The position numbers and the translations under genes were made by a program. The notes under the pieces were generated by a model. It did not search any database. It saw only the letters and a list, made by a program, of their open reading frames with translations, and was not told the DNA's origin. From contig NZ_CP079194.1 of NCBI RefSeq assembly GCF_019297855.1, positions 62,001 through 126,000 on the forward strand: a stretch of 64,000 bases of DNA. Reading direction: 5' to 3'. Source of the stretch: Gymnodinialimonas ceratoperidinii (GTDB taxonomy: Bacteria > Pseudomonadota > Alphaproteobacteria > Rhodobacterales > Rhodobacteraceae). This document shows, in pieces, positions 62,441-64,000 of this stretch (its first letter is position 1; the number at the start of each line of letters is the position of its first letter).

Positions 62441-63520
62441 TTAGAAGGACATTGCCAGGCCGAAGGACCAGGTGTTGACCGTGGCATCGGCCGAACCGGC
62501 GACACCGTCGTAGTCGTAGTCGGAGGAGCCGTAGCCGAGGTGAGCGGAGAGACCGCCACCGAGGTCGTAGGCTGCTGCCACACCGTAGCCGGTGAACTCA
62601 CCCAGGTTGTCGATTTCGATCATGCCGTAGTTGGCAGAAACCGTGATCGCATCAAAGGTGTAGCCTGCGCCAACACCGACGTGGGTGGTGTCAAAGCTGG
62701 TGCCAACAACGCCAAGAGGAGCGCTGTCGCCTTCAGCTTCGTACTGGGTGTAGGTGACGCCGAAGGAGAAACCAGAGTCCAGTGCGACGTTTGCGCTGAC
62801 GCCCAGAGCAGTTACGTCATCGATTGCGTCACCGAAGCCGTCCGCAGCACCACCGGTGAGGTCAGAGAACATCGTGCCGTTGATGTTGCCGAGCATCCAA
62901 TCGTCACGCGGAGTCGCGACCTGATAGCCGATACCAACGCCGTAGGAACCGCCAGCGAAGGAGCCGTTGTACATGGCGCCGATTGCGTAACCGTTGTCAC
63001 GGTCGCCGTCGTCATCCATCTCAACGGACGCTGCGAATGCGAAGTCGCCGAAGGAATAGTCGTAGCGCAGGATCTGGCCGTCATAGGCACCGTCGAGGTA
63101 GGAACCAACGTAGCCGACGTGGCCGGTTTCGTTGTCCTGGATGGAGCCGGCATTGCCAACTGCGGCTTCAGTCAGTGCCCAGTCCAGTGCACCGTCCGTG
63201 TCGCCCATGGTCAGGGTGCCGAAGTCACCGGAAATAAAGATGGCGATGCCACCGTTATTTTCGGGCGTGAAAGCAGCGTTTTCGTCGAGGTCAACTGCTG
63301 CACCGAAGGTGATGCCGCCGTCGGATTCACCGGAAAGCGTGAAGGTCACGTCGATGTCGGTGTGGAACTGAGTTTCCATGCTTTCGAACATGTCTGTGGT
63401 GGTGTTGTACATGTCGCCGCCGAAGACGCCCATTTCTGCGGAGCCGGACAGAGCAACGTCTGCTGCGGCAACACCAGCGGTCGCAACAAGCGCCGTGGAT
63501 GCGAAGAGAACCTTTTTCAT
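62441..63520 (-). CDS. outer-membrane porin, Rhodobacter type
   Basis: 359 residues from MKKVLFASTALVATAGVAAA, a clear Sec signal cleaved near AAADVALSG. The mature part is a Gly/Asp/Tyr-rich beta barrel, with repeated alternating strands and C-terminal Phe (LAMSF), the BAM recognition signal. It matches the Gram-negative porin group of Rhodobacterales (porin_4). It is very acidic, as expected for a marine member. Lower GC than its neighbours, with highly expressed-type codon use. The upstream in-frame extension is rejected. Confidence 0.95.
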   Translation of the reverse strand: MKKVLFASTALVATAGVAAADVALSGSAEMGVFGGDMYNTTTDMFESMETQFHTDIDVTFTLSGESDGGITFGAAVDLDENAAFTPENNGGIAIFISGDFGTLTMGDTDGALDWALTEAAVGNAGSIQDNETGHVGYVGSYLDGAYDGQILRYDYSFGDFAFAASVEMDDDGDRDNGYAIGAMYNGSFAGGSYGVGIGYQVATPRDDWMLGNINGTMFSDLTGGAADGFGDAIDDVTALGVSANVALDSGFSFGVTYTQYEAEGDSAPLGVVGTSFDTTHVGVGAGYTFDAITVSANYGMIEIDNLGEFTGYGVAAAYDLGGGLSAHLGYGSSDYDYDGVAGSADATVNTWSFGLAMSF

Positions 63521-64000
63521 GGTTTTTCCCTTGTGTTCACTTGAAAAACTTAACCCCAAAGCGGAACGCCCGAATTGAGTATGCATGGTGTTTCGCCTTT
63601 CACCCCTTTGATTGCAATAACGGCTCAGGGGCGTCCGGCAGGTTCGAGACAGCGTGGTGCAGACATGTCACAGTCCCTTATGGCGGCAAAACCACCTGAA
63701 GCCTATTAAATCAAAGGGTAACAGGGGTTAAGTGGGTGATCCGGGGCAATGTTGCCCTTATCGCGGCCGTGCTTGTGGCGCACGGAAGCCGCGCCAGCCA
63801 AGCGTATCTCCTTCGATTCGCGCGGGCCGAAATTCGACTCGCGAAATTCGGTGGATTTTCTTGGTGTATATAGTAGTGTCCCTTTCCACCGTCGAAACGA
63901 GCCATTGAAGTCCCCGCCGATCCGAGGCGCCCCCTTGCCGCGTGAGGTGCGCTTCTATAAAAGTTGCCCCTGTAATAGGGCGGGACCAGTGAAGATGTTG
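63521..64000. other. porin upstream region; no gene seen
   Basis: 480 bases with lower GC than the rest. The part nearest the porin holds its leader (AAGGGA ribosome site) and probably its promoter. A direct repeat CGAAATTCG occurs at 63828-63836 and 63842-63850. A small GCCC/GGGC hairpin lies near 63966-63981. The window ends at an ATG (63995) preceded by no clear ribosome site; a downstream gene cannot be judged. A 64-codon minus-strand frame (63711-63905) has no gene-like features. Confidence 0.5.

Noticed and set aside
63666..63674. TGTCACAG, a half PhoB box upstream of the porin
   Set aside because: No second repeat at the required 11-base spacing.
63711..63905. 64-codon minus-strand frame upstream of the porin
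   Set aside because: No ribosome site, no family, mixed composition; in a region that looks regulatory.
1..64000. tRNA, rRNA, CRISPR array, insertion sequence or prophage
   Set aside because: Intergenic gaps were read on both strands; no cloverleaf, rRNA segment, regular spaced repeats, transposase or phage structural genes were found.

Overview
The window is a GC-rich, gene-dense piece of an alphaproteobacterial chromosome, most likely a member of the Rhodobacterales (Roseobacter/Rhodobacter type). Gene content supports this: a close relative of the Rhodobacter Mcl1 L-malyl-CoA lyase of the ethylmalonyl-CoA pathway, a CenR-like envelope response regulator, a Rhodobacter-type porin, a mlaA-mlaC pair, a def triplet upstream of fmt, a trx/ybbN-LON-Trm112 operon and an amidase-aminotransferase-ftsK-lolA run. 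These are family-level identifications by eye; no database search was possible. No rRNA, tRNA, CRISPR array, insertion sequence or prophage was seen. This is ordinary core chromosome, and I did not find a clear new multi-gene defence or biosynthetic system.

Layout. 1-5.7 kb: end of a DUF4175/TIGR02302 envelope protein, a zinc-ribbon membrane protein, then the tightly coupled ftsE-ftsX-plsC-PPOX-small membrane protein run. 5.7-9.4 kb (minus strand): mcl1, a 5TM sensor with a decayed GGDEF-like domain, accA, and a small membrane protein. 9.4-11.8 kb: def-def-def-fmt operon whose third deformylase has lost catalytic residues. 12-16.6 kb: patB-like C-S lyase, the coupled mobA-DUF429-EamA run, azlCD. 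16.6-20.9 kb: divergent lrp/ald around a central dyad, peroxiredoxin, mscL, nu-type GST, ytoQ. 21-25 kb: pheS and pheT separated by an AT-richer unknown gene. 25-30 kb: OmpA-like protein, rplT/rpmI, pyk, N-formylglutamate amidohydrolase-like, DUF1244. 30-38.9 kb: yaaA, recQ, HAD, rsmD, ferredoxin reductase, peroxiredoxin, phhB-like, FemAB-like GNAT, GDPD, RidA.

39-46.4 kb is largely cell envelope: a type I secretion ABC/adaptor pair, mlaA-mlaC, hspQ, an AEC transporter, a lytic transglycosylase lipoprotein and lolA. 46.6-54.2 kb: ftsK, a DapC-like aminotransferase, amidase, ubiH, a membrane protein and Trm112. 54.2-59.6 kb: LON, thioredoxin-TPR (ybbN), xth, a YrbL-like gene, an MFS exporter and the cenR-like regulator. 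59.8-63.5 kb: ribA with a RibB-like decayed N-terminus, DUF1330, a YkuD L,D-transpeptidase, yggS and a major porin.

Many genes overlap by 1-11 bases (ATGA, GTGA or TAATG junctions), which indicates translationally coupled operons. Six Rho-independent-like hairpins, two repeats of one intergenic family plus a likely third, and several candidate operators are marked. Start codons were reassigned from the longest frame wherever a Shine-Dalgarno site, family N-terminus or operon junction favoured an internal start.
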